Source of the DNA: Chamaea fasciata
Taxonomy: Eukaryota > Chordata > Aves > Passeriformes > Sylviidae
DNA: 64,000 nucleotides
Assembly (NCBI GenBank): GCA_029207755.1
Contig: JARCOQ010000007.1
Span: forward strand, 41,311,656 to 41,375,655
Direction of reading: 5' to 3'
Each line of letters begins with the position of its first letter. Position 1 is the stretch's first letter. The notes under the pieces were generated by a model. It had not been told where the DNA came from, made no database searches, and worked only from the letters and a program-made list of their open reading frames with translations. The position numbers and the translations under genes are program-made. Positions 35,621 to 48,800 of this stretch are shown piece after piece.

Positions 35621-38600
35621 AGGCAGCCTCTGCAGGCTGTGGAAAGGAGCACAATGAGTAATTATGTACTGTGTTGCAACACAGTTACACAGGGAGGTTT
35701 AAATGTCTCTTTCCAGCTATTTCCTGATTGCTGTTGTGTTAACAGGAGCAAGGATCCTCTCTCTTTTGGCATTCAAACCCTGCATGTACAGTACTTTTGT
35801 AGCAAGGACTTCAGCTTTCAGCTAATTTCGCTGCTACTTTTGCAATCTCCTACCTTCACTGCCATCTCTGTCCTTCTTTTCTAAAACTCTGTCATGCCTG
35901 CTATCCATCCATCACAGCCCCTTGCCACCTGCTTCAGGATTTTAACACCCATTGGGGTGTTAAAAAGTAAACACATTGCTTGACATGTACAGTTTTTGTA
36001 GTAACAAGTACAACAAGTGAAAGCCTTAGAAAAGGCATATTGGCTAAGTTTTATTAATGCCCTTGGCTTTAGCAAAGACAAGACCTTCCTTGAAGCAAAG
36101 GACCTAAATCAAATGCTTCAAATACATAAAGATCTTCAAAATCAGAACTTTGGAACAGCTACTACTGCAGTTTGGTTTTTTTTTTTTAAGTTTGTTGTTT
36201 TTTTTTTTTTTTTTTCCTGTATACTTTAAGATGCTAACCAAAAGGGACTTGAAGAAAAAAGTAGGGCTTCTCTTTGGACTATAACCTTCTCCCACCAATA
36301 TACTTAGTGTTCCCTTTTACTTCTGTATCAGCGGGGAAAAGTGAGGGGGAAATGAAGCAAGTTGGTAAGATAGCCTGGCTTGGTTTCTCCATCAAGATCT
36401 TCTGTTTCCTGATATATTACAGTCACCTCTTCCAGCATAAGTCACTGACTGAGGGTAGTGCATGTCCACCAAATAACCTGTGAATGGCTGCCCATCTCAG
36501 TGTCCTTGCCCATCAGCTGAGCCACCTGCCCAACCTTTGCTTCAGATGTACGTTCTGTGGAGGGGACAAGTAACTTAGAATTGACCTGCTTACTGGGTTC
36601 TAGGGCCCAGATCTGGAAAGAAAGACCAGATTAATGTTACAAAAAGTGAAAGAACAGCCACTGAACAGTTAACATAGACTGGCACTGGGCTGGGATGATG
36701 GGGGCAGGGAAGAATTGGTGCAGTTTTGAACATGGTAAATCCATCTTAACACAAGTCTAAGAAAGTGAAGTTGGGTTGGTATTTTTTTTTTTTGTGAACT
36801 AATGGAGAATGCTAGGTCTTAGAGAGGGCCAAGATCATATGGTGTGGACGTAAACACCTATTTTTGTTACAAAAAGTTTGAACTGTTCATCCTAGCCTTC
36901 TAGTCTCCTGGCAACAGTGAAGAACAGACCATGCTGGGACCACTATTTTAATCAACCTAATTGTAGGTCCTCTCTCTCCTCCCCCAGCAATCAGCCCCCT
37001 GGGAGATAGAAAACCCTTTTGAGCATGTCACCTAAAGGAGATCCTTTAGTCTGCCATGCTGCAGTTACATGTTTTGCAGCGTAGTATTCATTTCATATTT
37101 CCTGTCTGGAAACAAGACATTACTTTAGGAGGTTTGCATTTTCCCGTCTGTTACATTAAAATGAATTTGTTGCTTTCACTTCACCAAAAATATTCCAGTT
37201 GGATAATAACTTCAAATACAAATGCTTTACAGTTCCAATATTTCCCTGATCACCTCTCTTCCTGTCCATGATGTTCAGAAGGCCTTTCTACCTCCTGCTC
37301 CTGTCCAGAGAAGTGCTCTCTTGCCTATGCAGATACGCACACAATAAATACTTTGTGTACAAAGCATACAGTGATAAGAAACATTTACTCTGGTAATTAG
37401 AATCATCAACTATTGTCTTAAATACTTCTAGTACTTTATCAGGAAATTGGTTTATCCTAACCTTCTCTGCCTCCTGGACATCTGCAGCCCCTGGGCTGCT
37501 TTTCCAGCATAGTCAGTGAGAGAAAGAAGCCCTGGTACTGAAGTGTCATCACACAGTGGGAAATTCTGGCATCTGGGATGATACTGTGAACAAGCTCAGA
37601 AGAGTGTGGCTACACAGAACAACTGGTGTAATGGCTGGTGTGAAAATGCTTCAGTGCATTTAATGCACTGAAGTGAAAACGCAGTGAAAATGCTCCAGTG
37701 TAATTAAATTGCTGCACTTAGTGCAAAGGAACAAGGCTGTCCCTTTGCGTCTCACTCTCACTGTATCTGTTGGCAGTAAAAGGCAAAAATAACTGTTTTG
37801 TATTTTTCTCCTCAAAACCTTATACACAGTACTTGGTGACAAAACCCATCTGCTCTCCTTTGCTGCCTGGCAGCAATATAACACTGGTCCCAGTGTCAGC
37901 TGGCAGGGCACATCACAGCTTCCTCTTCTTGCTTTCTCTTCTTCTTCAGAGCACCTGCAAACAATTAGGAAGCCATTTCTGCCCATTTTTTTTTCTCGAC
38001 ACTTTTTCACCTCTGTGTTCAAAGGACTGACCTCAAATCTATCCTTATCAGACAGGTGACCTGAAGTACATGCATCTAGCTACGGCTCTTCCAGGGTCAG
38101 TGCTGGAAAGCCTTCCCAGGCATGAAAAGAGATTTCTATTTCCACAGCTGATCCTGCAGCGCCCCTTGTACACATAAAACCTGCCCAAGAAATGGGTAAG
38201 GACCCACACCAAGCAGAGTGGTTGCTGGGGGTTCATGGTGCCTATGCCCATGTGGGCATCCTGCTGTGCTGGGGACACTGGATGCCCAGAAAGTTCTCCT
38301 GCCTTTTTGCAAGTGAGCTCTCAAGCACCAGGCAGTATCTTGAGGCAATTGGCAGGCACTGGGGGAAGCTGATGCAATTCTTTCTTTATTCCCCACTCTG
38401 TTCTAGTGCTGTAACCCAGCAAAGGCCTATATCTGTCAGAACTGGGAGCAGCGTGCAGCCTTCACAGGGTCACTAAATGAAACCCCATGTGCTGCTCAAT
38501 GGCGCCTCAGTTTCTGTTGTATTGTTGTTGTAGGAATCATACTTCCTTTTTTCATTTGTATCCTTGCTCTCCCTACCCCTTTTTCTTTTGAAAAAATCCA

Positions 38601-40059
38601 CGGAGTGATTAGATTTGCAAATGAATGGGCAGGGTAGTGACAACAGAAGTGAGCTGGAGCTGAAGAGCACAGGTATAATTACTGTAATTAACTCAAGCAG
38701 CAGGGGCACAGCCAGTGTTGGGAGCATCACTGGGAGTTGCCGTGGGCGAGAGATGGGAGAGGAAGAATGGCCAGCTGCAGAGAAAGTCTGCCCCAGGGGT
38801 GCCCGTTCCCCCTTTGAGTGCATTGATAAGAAAAGCGTAATTGTGTCCTGTCCCTATGGCATGTCCTCTTAGGCTGCAGGGACCCGTATCTCCCCAGATG
38901 AGGTGCAGAGGAGCTCATTCCGTCTTGTACCAAAATTATTCAATGTCCTGCTTGGGCAGCCACTTAAGGAGACACCCTCATTCCTTGTAAGTCCCCAGGA
39001 GGTGGGGACACCCAGTGTGCAACAGCAGTAGCCCCCTGCCAGACAGACAGAGCAGCAGGGAAGCAAAACCCCTCAGCCGCAGCTGAGCCCTTGCAGGAGA
39101 AGCTGGGACAGCTGGGGTCAGCTGGCAGCTTGTCTCAGAAGCTCTTCAGCATCAAAATATGTTATTCATTGCCTTTGCTGAGTGCTGGTCTGTGACTTTA
39201 TGGTTCATCTAAGAAATGGCCTTAATGATCTTTATTGCTGGCAGACTGAATAGGAAGCATGACCTCAGTTTGGAGAGAAGCACCATGGGACCAATATGGA
39301 GACACTGCAGGCCATGATGCTCCCAGCACATGCTCCCTGCCCATTTCCATGAGCACACTCTGCCCTTCAGCAGAACACTGTGACATGTCTGCCTACACAC
39401 AGGTCCTGCAACAGCTCTAGCTCTTGGCAGGACTTCTCTTCTTTTTGTAAAGGTATGGGGGGCTGACTTCAACTACAGGTATTAAAAACATTAGTTGCCA
39501 TTAGTCCTATTCTTGGAGCCTTTGACTCCAGACTGACACTGGTTTTAGGGTTTTATAATCTTTCTAGATGAGACTAATTTGTTGGGTGGGTGCATTAGAT
39601 ATAGGGTGTGAGAAGTTCACATGGGAAGATGTAAACAAAACAACCCCCCTAAACTCTATATTTTTGGAATACACACACACCAGTGAGCCTGGGATATAAA
39701 CAGTTTTCCTAGCTGGGGCTATGGTGTGAGGGAGGTGTGTGCAGGCAACCATGGAGGTGTGAGGCTCTCCAGTCACCCCTAGGAACAGTTACACAGGCTT
39801 GTTGGAAGAGGACTGTGGTTTTGTTGCTGAAAGATTAATGTTCCAGGCTCTGCTTCACATAGCATTGAGAGCACATATGTGTCTGGCATATTTAGAAAAG
39901 AGATTTGCTGAAGCTGGGTAGGAAATGGGGTGTGTGTTTTGCTGTACTGTAAAAACTTCAAAACTCTCCCTTTTCATTGTGGAAAGTATCTGATGTGAGG
40001 GTTGGGGAATGCAGAGTTCTGTGAATATCTTTGGTTTAAACTTGCTACTACTGATCAAA
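35621..40059. other. Intergenic DNA, little recognised
   Basis: Apart from a 25-bp palindrome at 37649-37673 and a T-rich stretch at 36177-36215 with an 18-T run, this stretch holds nothing that I can name. Confidence 0.55.
37649..37673. repeat. 25-bp palindrome
   Basis: The segment CTTCAGTGCATT / AATGCACTGAAG has perfect 12-bp arms around a single central T. A related GAAAATGCTCCAGTG follows about 12 bp later. Confidence 0.95.
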
Positions 40060-41070
40060 AAAGCTACAGGAAATAGGATTGGAAGGGGCTTTGAGAGATC
40101 ATCTAGTCTGTCTCCTTGCCCATGGCATATCCAGCTGCACCTCCTTTGCCTTTGTCAATATTTTGACTGAGCTCTGGGCAATTTATTCCAGTGCTTCCCT
40201 ATTCTTAACAGATTAGCCCAAATCTTCCATGCTGAAGTTGAATTTATTGCTCCTTATTCACCATGGGCATGGAAAACTGATTACTTTTTTCCTTCTAGCA
40301 GCTGTTCAGATATTTGAAAACTGTTATGGTATGCTTCCCCAGTCATCATTTCTTTATCTGGACATCCTCTGTCTGTTCTGTCTACTCTTGTTGACCATGG
40401 ATCCTAAACATTTGATCATTCCCCTTCTCTCCTGGGCTCTCTCCAATTGGCCTCTGTCTCAGAGTGGGACATCTAACACTGGAAATAATCCTTCAGGGAA
40501 AAATCTACATCGCAGGTCCGTCAGACTGATATTAGAGTCCCAGTATGATACTTGTTTGTCCTGTGTTGGTGAGACATGTTTTTTACTGCTTTTCAGATTG
40601 TGGTGTGTAGTAACTTCCAGACTCCTTTTTGTAGAATTGTCGCCTAGACAGCTGTTCCTTTTCCTGTATTAATGAAGTTGACTATTCCTGCTTAAGTCTA
40701 ATTCCATGAATATGTCCTGGTTGAATTTTATCTTGTGTTCTCAGATCATTTGTCCAATTTGGTGTGATTGTCTTGTATTCTATTTCTGTCCTCTAGTGTA
40801 TTCAGTCCCACTCAGCTTGATGTCGTTTGCAGATTTAATAAGTATTCTCTTTCTTCCATTATCCAAGTCATTAATGGAAACACTGACTAGTGCTGGACCC
40901 TCCAATGAATACCTGTAGGATCCACTCAATACACCTTTCATTTGGCAATGTAATAATGATAACTATTTTAAAGAAATGTTTTTCTAACCAAATGTTATTA
41001 TCCCACAGCACATTCATTTAGACAATCTTCTCTTGACTATCTTGAGTCACATGTCAAAATGTTGAGACAT
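40060..41070 (-). mobile_element. Ancient CR1/L3-like LINE relic
   Basis: Read on the plus strand, this segment gives a GGATTGGAAGGGGCTTTGAG terminus (3' end of the element on the minus strand), then GTGCTTCCCTATTCTTAACA, then TCAGCTTGATGTCGTTTGCA with GATTTAATAAG, then ATCCAAGTCATTAATGGAAA with CTAGTGCTGGACC, then a 'dropped Cys/His' type region ending near 41070. The 'gtcatctgcaaatttgataag' and 'atccaagtcattaataaa' blocks are typical of old CR1/L3 elements of amniotes, encoding the RT region on the opposite strand. The order is consistent over about 1 kb, but divergence is high and no reading frame survives. Confidence 0.65.
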
Positions 41071-42639
41071 TGCACTTGCTGCCTCCCAAGCCCTGTTACT
41101 CTTTTGGAAGAGGAGACTAGATCACTGTGACTAGAGATGCTCTTGTAAATTCTTGTTGCTTGAGATGCTGGTCTTTAGGAATAATAGGTTCACAGTGCTA
41201 CTTTTTAAAGGATACAGCTCAGCACTTTAAACCAATGGCTCTCAGCAGCTTCATGCATACTTATAAAATCCACTTCATTCTTTGGAGGTAGTCACATACT
41301 ACTTAGTGGTATTTATACTGAAGGGAAGGCTGAGTCCCAAGAAATTGATGATTGGTCACATAAAGAAGGTTGAAACTAAGAACCAACCCAATGAAACTTG
41401 CTCCTAGATCCTGGTCCAAAAACATAACTCACGTAAGCCAGGTTACAATGGGCAGCACAATTCTGCAGCAGCATCAGTAACTTTCCTCACAGATGCAGGC
41501 ACCAAGCAGGGCTGGCTATGACAACCAAGTCCCCTTAGGCTGTGGATGCTCCCAGCTTAGGTCATCAGCGGTGCTGGGCACTGGGCTGCCTAACAGGCAC
41601 CATGCTGGGGCAGTGCTTAAAAGAAACAGCGTAAGCACAGTCCCACATTCCCTAAAGAAATAGCTTACATCCTCATCCAGGAATGAGGATAGATTGTGTA
41701 TCCCAGTTGCTCAGAGGAGTCCTGGAATGAGAGTTTGGGCAGGTACCTTGCTCCAGGCATGTTCCCTCTCCTTGTGCACATCCTGCTGCTGTCTTTGGTG
41801 GCCTGTGGTTCCATTCACTGTGCCTTGCCCAAGGGGAATGAGGGCACTATCTCCCAGCCTCAGGTGAGGAGTGGCACTGATATCCTGCTTGCTGGCTCTC
41901 TGGGCTGAGCCTTGACACAGCTGTGTGTGCTGCCAAGCACCTCAGTCACGCACCAACTGGACTACGTTCTGCAAATAGGCATTTAAATGCTCTGTGTTCA
42001 GCAGACAACTGTCAGGGAATATCAAATTGCAATTGTCTGCCTCTCTTGTTGCTTGGATAATTGGATGGTAAAAAGCAGAATACCGATTCCCCCACCACAA
42101 CAATAGGTAATACCATTTAGGTATTTTTAGCAAGAAAATGGGCCAAAATTTAGAAGCTACTAAATACAGAAAGTCTCTGTGATTTTTTTCCTTTTTTTTT
42201 TTTTTTTTTTTTGTCTTTTCTTGAAATCTTACTGACAAGAAATCTCTCTCATGTACTTTGGAAAGCAATTAAGCAATCAACAGCAATATATATTTTTTTC
42301 CAGAGTGAGGAAAATTTTTTGTTCTGACCCGTTAATTCCCAGCTGTATTTCAACATCACACTGTGTGGTGTTATCATGACTGAAGGGACTCTTCCTAAAG
42401 TTCTAAAATCAAGATTTTTAGTTTCTCAGCTCTACCAAAGGAAAGATTCACCTGCCACTGCACCGTGCTGTGAACGGGTGAGAACTGGATGAAAAACTCA
42501 GGAGAAAGGGAAGAAAAGCAGTAAAAATCACAGCAACCAAAATGTTGAATGCTCTCTTAGTCACTCTGGGGTTTGCCCCCTTTCTGCCTGTTCCTTGTCC
42601 AAATTCATATCTAAAGCCCTGATGCTGAAGTCAAGTCTA

Positions 42640-42850
42640 CCTGTATATGTGTAGGATCAAGGGGCACAGATTGGAGCTTTTCAGGGCATTAACCCCTAAT
42701 TATCTGCTTGAAAAACTCATATTACACTTTTAGAAATAATTTTAAAAATAAGAGCTGATCCAAATTTGTAATAAAGTGGTGTGACTCATCAAAATGTCAT
42801 CAAATTACATTAAAAATTGCTTCTTAAAGTGACTTCAAGCTCAGTAAATA
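42640..42850. promoter_or_regulatory. Candidate conserved noncoding element (intergenic)
   Basis: This is an A+T-rich, non-repetitive stretch with AACCCCTAATTATCTGC, AATTTGTAATAAAG, ATCAAATTACATTA and AGTAAATATAC. Homeodomain and octamer-like cores are frequent. This is a texture-based call only. Confidence 0.22.
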
Positions 42851-45800
42851 TACTGTATGTTGTAGATGCTACTGGAGCATGTAAGAGTGTCAGGAGAATT
42901 GGGATGCGTGTTTGCTGGTACAATAGGTCAGGTGACCAGAGTGGACCTAGTTTTCTTGTGGCTTATTCTATTAGAAATTGTGAGTACTTGTGAAGTAGAA
43001 AACGGATGTTCTGCTGCAAAAAGGAGAGCATCTGGCCCTGGATACCAAAGACCTGCTTCCACATGACTTACACTTTTTTTTCTCAGATATTTCTGATGTT
43101 GGTATGTTGTTTACTTTAACAAGAGCCCTTAAGGCAAGGCTGGGTATGATATTTGAAAAGCATAGAAGTTGCTCTTTTTGGAGCTACCTGCTTGTAGAAA
43201 AGGAGTGTATAGAGGAGCTTAAACAGAACATGCTTTCCCAGCTTGCTGGAGAAGTGGGAGCTGGATCAAGCCTTGTTTCCCTTTTGTCCTCAGAACCTCT
43301 TCCCAGATGGGCATAGGCCTAGCAGCAGAAGTCACAAGATTACACAGGGAAAAGTGGAAAGCAGTAGAGCCTTCTCTTCCCTCTCTGGTGTACAGCACCC
43401 CGGCCCACATACAACCTCTTGGGCCATACTTCTGCCACAGTTTCTTGGTGCAATCCAAGTTAGTGCAGTAAAGGCCCTGCTTCCTGGGAAGATCTGCACA
43501 GCTCTCTGTAGAGATCCTCCATAGGGTGTAGCCATCCTCTGGCAGGGTGTGTGTGGGCTCAGACTTGCAGGGCAGGGAGAGTTTCTTTAAAGATGATTGC
43601 TGAGCACTTGAGTTTACACTTGTTCTTAGCAGGTTCAGCTTGCTGCTATCTCTGATGTATACCTCAGAGAAGGGGACATCTCTCGGGCATGAGCTCAAAC
43701 AAAATTAGAAGGTGAACAAGTGTCAGCATAGAGCAGAGCATGGGGATCTGGTTTACTCAAATCATTGGGGTTTTGCTCAATTGCTGGCTGAAAAGATATT
43801 TTTTCAGACAGTTATAGTTTGAACTTCGTGACACATTCATTGAAGCACTCTTCTGTTTGGGTTCTCTGCTGGTGTTGAATTCATATTTCACATCTCTTCA
43901 TAGAAATTTGGTTTCTGTTCTGTTGTTAGTTTGCTTGTTTCCATGAATCTTCTCAGAGATGTATCTGTGTCATAGATTTAGCTGAAATTTATCTGCAAAT
44001 TAAAAAGCTCTGGGAAGGTGGGGGAGGCAGGAGAAATGGTATGCTGCTGCAGGTGCACACAGTATGTACGTGTGAGCCAGCCTCCCTACAAGAAGGCTGG
44101 TGCATTTACCAGCAAGTCCCAAGCAGGTTCTTCCTTGCTCTTGCTCTTAGTACCCAGAGGGTTCTTACAGCTTGCCTGCTTGGAAGGCCTTGAGGATGGA
44201 ATCTTCCTTTCATGCAACTCTTGCAGGAACTCTTGTCTTGACTTACTTCCACGACCTCCACATACCTGTTTCCCTAGCCAGTGCTCTGCCCTTCCCTGCA
44301 TTGCTTTCATCTTTCTTTTCAAAACCATCTTGTTCTTCTTTTCCTCTCTGCCCTCTCTTGCCGCTCTTCCACCCCTCTTACAAAAAGCTGCCTTGGGGAG
44401 CAGCAGAGAGGGTTAAACCCGCAAGGTTTCGTGGCTGGAGAAGCATTGGTTGCCTCATGCATGGTAAAGTGCCTTTTTGGCATGCAGAGCTGTGAGCAAC
44501 CACCCTCTCCCTATTCCCCTCCTCGGGCTCTGTGCCAGCAGGCAAGCATTTGCAAAGCAAAATTACAGAGCTCTCTGGGTAATGATCTGCCCATTCGTTC
44601 TGTACAGCAGGTGGCTGGAGGCTGAATCCACACCACTCCCTCTAAGCTCAATTTCCATGCACATGGGGAAGAGATGGCTATTCCTCCCTTACAGCTGCTT
44701 CCAGGGAAGAGAGGCCAGGGGAGTCACCCTTCCAGCAGAAGGATGCCATGGGGGTGGATCTCTTTTTGCAAGGAACCATAGTGGGCTCCGACTAGAAAGG
44801 CCAGATTCAAATGGCAGGCATGTGCACGGGCAGAGAGGAGATGGCATCTTCGCTCTAGACATATAATGTGGCTGTGCAAGAGAGCAGCACCATTTCCCAA
44901 CCTGCCAATTCTCCTCAGGGCATCAGGGTCAGAGAGTTGGGATGCATCAGGCATGCTGCTTCTAAAACCCCTGTTCCTCTGTCTAAAACCTCTGATCCTG
45001 TGAGTCATAGACTTGCTGCAGGGACCTACCAAACTGCTATCCTTACTGGGGAGGAGTTGGGAGGTTGTTTTGACTTACTTGCAAAGCTCCAGGATAGCCA
45101 CAGTGCTCACTTCTAATCCTAACTGCTTACCCTCTTGCATTAAGCCAGGTTGGATAAGGCCTTCCCTCCCCTTCATACTGCTGCTGAAGGCTTCCTATAC
45201 CAGTGCCATTCTGCTTTCCCCTCCTGCCCTGAGAAATCTTTGGAGCAATCAACCTGTAGGATTCCCTTTCACTGTGTTGGGAAGCACAGTCTTTTTACAT
45301 CAAAAGGAGGGAAGGAGTGTCAGGCCACAGATGAAGATGAGCAAAAGACCCCTAAGCATGTAATATCCACATTCTTTTGGTTGACTGGGGAATAAACTCT
45401 GAGAATTAGGAAGTTGAAACTTTTAATCTTTTACACTGTTAAAAAGGATGGGTGATGTATCCTGTTCTGGATAAGAACCCAACCTGTATCTCTGTACCCA
45501 TTTTATCCTCTGTGACTTTTAGCGCTCTTTCCTTCCTGAAGGAATCCTGTTAGGAGTCTCTTATCCACATTTATCTTGCAAAATAAATATTCAATAAACA
45601 AAGACAAATACTGTTAAAGGGCATTCTGAGACATTAACTTATTCCCCTAAGCAATAGAACAAACAAAGCAACTTCATTAGTAGTAATACAGCATAATGCC
45701 CAAGTGTCTTGCTTTGAGTGGAAGAGCTGGGCTTGCTCAGGTAAACCAGGATCTCTGAGTACTAGGATGAACCAACACACATGCACAAGGATGGAGGCTC

Positions 45801-48800
45801 TTCCATGACACAAAAGTGAAGCTCTCCTTCTTGGGGAGTTCAGCTTGGTCCGGCAGTAAAGCCTGTGTGGTCACAGAAGTGACATACAGAGCTGAGAGAG
45901 TCACAGATTCCTATTCCTGTTGCAGCTCCTGAAAGCAGTCAGAACATCCAGAGGAAAAGATGTGAATGCTGCCGTCCCAGTGTGGTTGCCTCTGGGGCCC
46001 CATGTTATTTCTTACGCTTTTTGGCTTCTGTGTGAAAACAAAACCCAGTGAGCAATAACTTCACAACAGCAGACTGAGGAAGACAGGGTGAAATGGGGGA
46101 TAGCAGAAATGTGGATTGTAGTGAAAGAGGAAGTGAGGGGAAAAAAAACCCATATGGAGGGGATGAGTCCAGGGGACAGAAATCTGAATAATGACCTCTT
46201 CCCAGCCCTCCAGAATTTTAGATCTTTTCAATGCAGTGTGAGTCCTGTAAGAAATGATCTACGATAGAGCACATCTTTATATATAAAGATTGGTACATGA
46301 AATACTTTAAAATTTGTTATAATCTGATAAAATGTTACATGTATTGCAATACTTTTCCTGTCTCTTGTATCTTCTCCCTCGTGATCTTAAAGCACATTGC
46401 AAGCTTTTCATTCGTAAGTTTCCCAGCAGCTTTGTCGGGCAGGCTTATCTCTGGACTACAGATATCAAAATTTAAACTAATAGTTCAAAATACTAAGTTG
46501 AGAAAATGACCCAGCATCCCAGGCCCCAGCAATGCTGGTAAATTTGAAGCCTGTCCATCAACACAGTCACCCATACAGCTGCACAGGAGGGGGAGCAACT
46601 TGTGCAGAGCCCATGGAAGCTCTGAGGAAGAGGAGGTTCTCTACCTTGTATTTTTACTGGCACCTCATGGGAAAGCTTCATTCACTGGCATGGGGCAGAC
46701 TACAGCACAGATACAGCCATGTGAGCAGTCCCCGGAGGGAGTTGTTAAGAGCTTAGGACACAGCCACTTTGGGCCTTGAAGTCTGTGGCTGTGCTCAGGG
46801 CACATCCTTCCTCACCAGGGCTGTCCAAACTAGCTCTGGCTCCTCCAGCCCTTCTCCAGTGCATTTCTTTCTGTCATCTCTGCATCACTCAGCCCAGAAA
46901 TAAATGCTGCTGCCAGGGATTGGGCGCCTACATGTGCTGCCTTGTTGGTGGCAGCCTTGGCCAGTGCTCATTTTGCTCTTAGCACTATCACCCTGTGGAG
47001 AAAATATTGCAGCACAGGCGTAGAGAAGTCTATCTCTCTCAACACGTGGTGTACCTCCAGCAGATGAAAATTTGGTACTTTCAACACAAGAAAAGGCAAA
47101 GCTGGGGATGGGCAATTCACTTTCTTTAGACCTCTCCCATATCTGGTTTTTTTTTTTTTTTTTTTTCAAGGGTGGTGGTTTCTCTGCCTCTCTTTGCTGC
47201 TGGACAGCCCTGTCACAGCCTGTTAAGTCAGCAGCATCTCTCAGCACTACCCTGGTGCTCCCTCCTGCCAGCAGCCTGTGTGTGTGTATGCTGGAAAAGG
47301 ACTGAGGATACTCATACCTGTCCCAGGCATGAGTACCCTCCTGACTAGCTTGGCCAAGCTGGGCCAGCAGTGGTGGTTTGGTGGTGACCCCTGTGGGCAT
47401 TGAGTGGGTTGTTTGCAGTCCTGTTCCTGGGACACTTCACCTCAGAGATTGCCACCGATTCCCTTCATTGCTAAGCTATTAGTAGAGAGCAACAAAGTGG
47501 GGCTTGCTGCAGTGTTGCTCCAAGACACAAGAGCTTCCTCCTCCTAGGCAGGTCCTACCGCTGACTCAGGGCTTAGATCATTTCTGTGCCCAAAGAGAAA
47601 ACACAGGATTGGATTTAGATCCTGGATGTAGCTGCAGTAAGCCAGGAACATTAGTCTGGTAAACCAGAGCTGGCACAGGCCCTTAGGGCTATCAAAACTA
47701 TGCAATTTTACCAATATCAAATTCTCCTGAAAATTAAACATGTTCCCACCCCTTGGGAGGATCCATTGTGGAGCCAAGTAAGTCTGGCTTGGAAATGTGT
47801 ACTCAGTTTGGATCTTGGTCCTCTTCTCTGACTGCTCTGCAGCATACACTCCTGAAAGTGATTCTTCTCAATCCCTTGCACTTGTGCCACTGAATAAGGA
47901 ACAGGAGATGCTGCCAGAGTTCACACTGAGTGCCACAGGGATCTAAAATAAATACTGCCATGTAATAGATTTTTATCCACTGCCTTGCTGTAATCCCCAT
48001 CTGAATCCCTTCCAAATTGCAGTCAGGCAGCTGTTTGTACAAGTCAAACATTGATTCAGCTGCTCTCAAAAGGGATTCAGGAGGTACAGGCTGGAGGGAG
48101 TGCTATCCAGGATGTTGGAACAATGGGATTTGTTTGTTATGAGCTGAAGAGTTAAACTCTTCCCACAGCACCCAACACCAGAGTATTTCCCCTTTCCACA
48201 CATGAGGAGGAGGTTCCTACACAAGGAGGAGATACCCACAGAAAGGATAATTGCTGAAGCAGTGAGCCCAGCACCTTTAGCAGCTCTCCTGCCCTTTTTG
48301 GCAGGGCTCGCAGTTGCCCATGGCTGGCTTTTAGGGCCTACAGGCTGGGAGACCTCCTTGCAGTGTTAGGTAATCATCTGCTCCTCTGGGGTTGGAGCAA
48401 ACCACAGTTTCCTCAGCATCCCAGATAGTGTATGTGTCGGGCTTTGCTTTCTGGCTGTATCTGAAGTTTCAAATATTCCCTGTTGAAACCCTTGGCAATC
48501 ATTACCCTTCTTCCTAGGGGTGCTTGGTATCAGGGGCATGGCCTGGTGTCCAGCACATGGGGCCCCTCCCAGGTTTCTTTAGCCCATCTCAGCACCTGTG
48601 TGAGGGGAAGGACCCCAGAAAACATCCTGGTATCCTGGGCAGTGGCTACCAGCACCGCTGTGCTCACACTTTCTGGCTTCCCTAATGTATGCAATGTTTA
48701 TTTTTAGGGACAGACCTTCCAGGTCCTCCCTGTTCTATTTCTACTTCATTTTATGCCTCCTCAATGGGCTTCAGCATTGTGTTTTTTCTCTTTGCCCATC

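Noticed and set aside
44018..44866. Cluster of 107-132 codon open frames
   Set aside because: Three frames overlap, starts are arbitrary, and none shows a domain, splice sites or family resemblance.
46885..47400. 171-codon minus-strand open frame containing a poly-lysine run
   Set aside because: The lysines come from a poly-T run on the plus strand; the rest is unlike any protein family I know.
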